Assembly: GCA_028292835.1 (NCBI GenBank)
Contig: JAQGLP010000458.1
Location: 1 to 6,388 of the forward strand
Source of the DNA: Variovorax sp.
GTDB taxonomy: Bacteria > Pseudomonadota > Gammaproteobacteria > Burkholderiales > Burkholderiaceae_C
Reading direction: 5' to 3'
DNA: 6,388 nucleotides
Shown one piece after another: positions 5,863 to 6,388 of the stretch (position 1 is its first letter; the number at the start of each line of letters is the position of its first letter). A program made the position numbers and the translations under genes. The notes beneath the pieces were generated by a model, which saw only the letters and a list, made by a program, of their open reading frames with translations, had not been told where the DNA came from and searched no databases.

Positions 5863-6388
5863 CTACAGCTCGAGCGTGACGCACTCGCCAAAGCCCACTG
5901 CGGTCGCCGACCACTGGTCGGCGCGCTCGACGCAGCGCACGCCGCGCTCCAGCAGCTGCGCGGCGCGGATGACGCCCGCGTGCGTGACCCACAGCGCTTC
6001 GCGTCCCGAGCGCCGCGCCTCGTCGAAGGCCTCGCCCACGCGCTGCATAAAAGCACGCGTGCTCTCGCCGTGGAGGCCGGCGCGCGCGTTGGCGAAGTCG
6101 CCGGTCCACGCATCGAACTCGACCCGGTCGATCGACGACCACGCGCGGCCCTCCCAGGCGCCGAAATCCATCTCGGCGAGGCGCCCATCGGCATGGACCT
6201 CCAACCCAGGACGCAGCACCCCGATGGCGCGCGCCAGCTCGGCGCAGCGGCGCAGCGGCGAATGGCGGATCGCGACATCGGCACCAAGCGCGGGCGCTAC
6301 GCGCCGCGCCACCGCCCACGAGGCGCCAGCGGGCACGCCCACGTCGGTCGCGCCGTAGCACAGGCCCGGCGGCGCCTCGGTTTGCGCG
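5863..6388 (-). CDS. histidine phosphatase family protein (partial, N-terminus off the window)
   Basis: The frame runs from the right edge to TAG 5865-5863, giving 174 visible residues. It belongs to the phosphoglycerate-mutase-like (histidine phosphatase) superfamily: RHSPLRRCAELA, then LAEMDFGAWEGRAW with the acidic and WEG pattern, and WVTHAGVIRAAQLL, holding the second catalytic His (codon 5983-5981). The edge reads AQTEAPPGLCYGATDVGVP, which normally follows the catalytic RH of the LVRHG motif. The single remaining base of the preceding codon (C at its third position) is compatible with His CAC. The catalytic first His and about 5-10 residues are therefore outside. Starting instead at GTG 6342 would remove the motif region and is rejected. 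Relatives include alpha-ribazole phosphatase (CobC) and phosphatases of unknown substrate; I cannot separate them. It converges on nth with a 44 bp gap lacking a clear terminator. Confidence 0.88.
   Translation of the reverse strand, partial: AQTEAPPGLCYGATDVGVPAGASWAVARRVAPALGADVAIRHSPLRRCAELARAIGVLRPGLEVHADGRLAEMDFGAWEGRAWSSIDRVEFDAWTGDFANARAGLHGESTRAFMQRVGEAFDEARRSGREALWVTHAGVIRAAQLLERGVRCVERADQWSATAVGFGECVTLEL

Noticed and set aside
4727..6361. Minus-strand open frame of 544 codons opposite the XRE gene and nth
   Set aside because: It is the reverse shadow of nth and neighbours. The real minus-strand gene here, the histidine phosphatase, lies in another frame and carries the family motifs.

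Overview
The window is G+C-rich, with codon use strongly biased to G or C at third positions. Its genes look like those of a betaproteobacterium of the order Burkholderiales, most likely near the Comamonadaceae. This placement rests on the resemblance of TrxC, the PLP aminotransferase and Nth to proteins I remember from that group; no search was run. Nothing looks like a phage, insertion sequence, CRISPR array or RNA gene. It reads as ordinary chromosome with one small decayed accessory locus.

Layout. (1) Positions 1-174 carry the C-terminal end of an unidentified plus-strand protein. (2) Positions 321-2363, plus strand, encode a membrane-bound diguanylate cyclase with Cache, HAMP, PAS and GGDEF regions. 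(3) A convergent minus-strand cluster occupies 4490-2412: a PLP-dependent aminotransferase, a small protein of unknown function, and thioredoxin 2 (trxC). The gaps of about 50-70 bp suit one operon. (4) A control region at about 4491-4620 separates the aminotransferase from a divergent, plus-strand HipB-like XRE regulator (4621-4908). It carries repeated GGTAGT boxes. (5) Directly after the regulator, at 4902-5162, lies a broken hipA-like toxin remnant. (6) nth, endonuclease III, follows at 5159-5818. (7) A convergent histidine phosphatase (5863-6388, minus) runs off the right edge.

The genes do not form one pathway. The cyclase is a self-contained signalling protein, trxC serves thiol redox balance, nth serves base excision repair, and the aminotransferase handles an amino acid I cannot name. 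Two points deserve attention. The hipBA-type toxin-antitoxin locus appears to have lost its toxin but kept an intact antitoxin-like DNA-binding gene, whose probable operators lie in the promoter region shared with the aminotransferase. In addition, trxC has a TGA at the third codon after its best-placed ATG, so it is either read from a CTG start or damaged at its 5' end.
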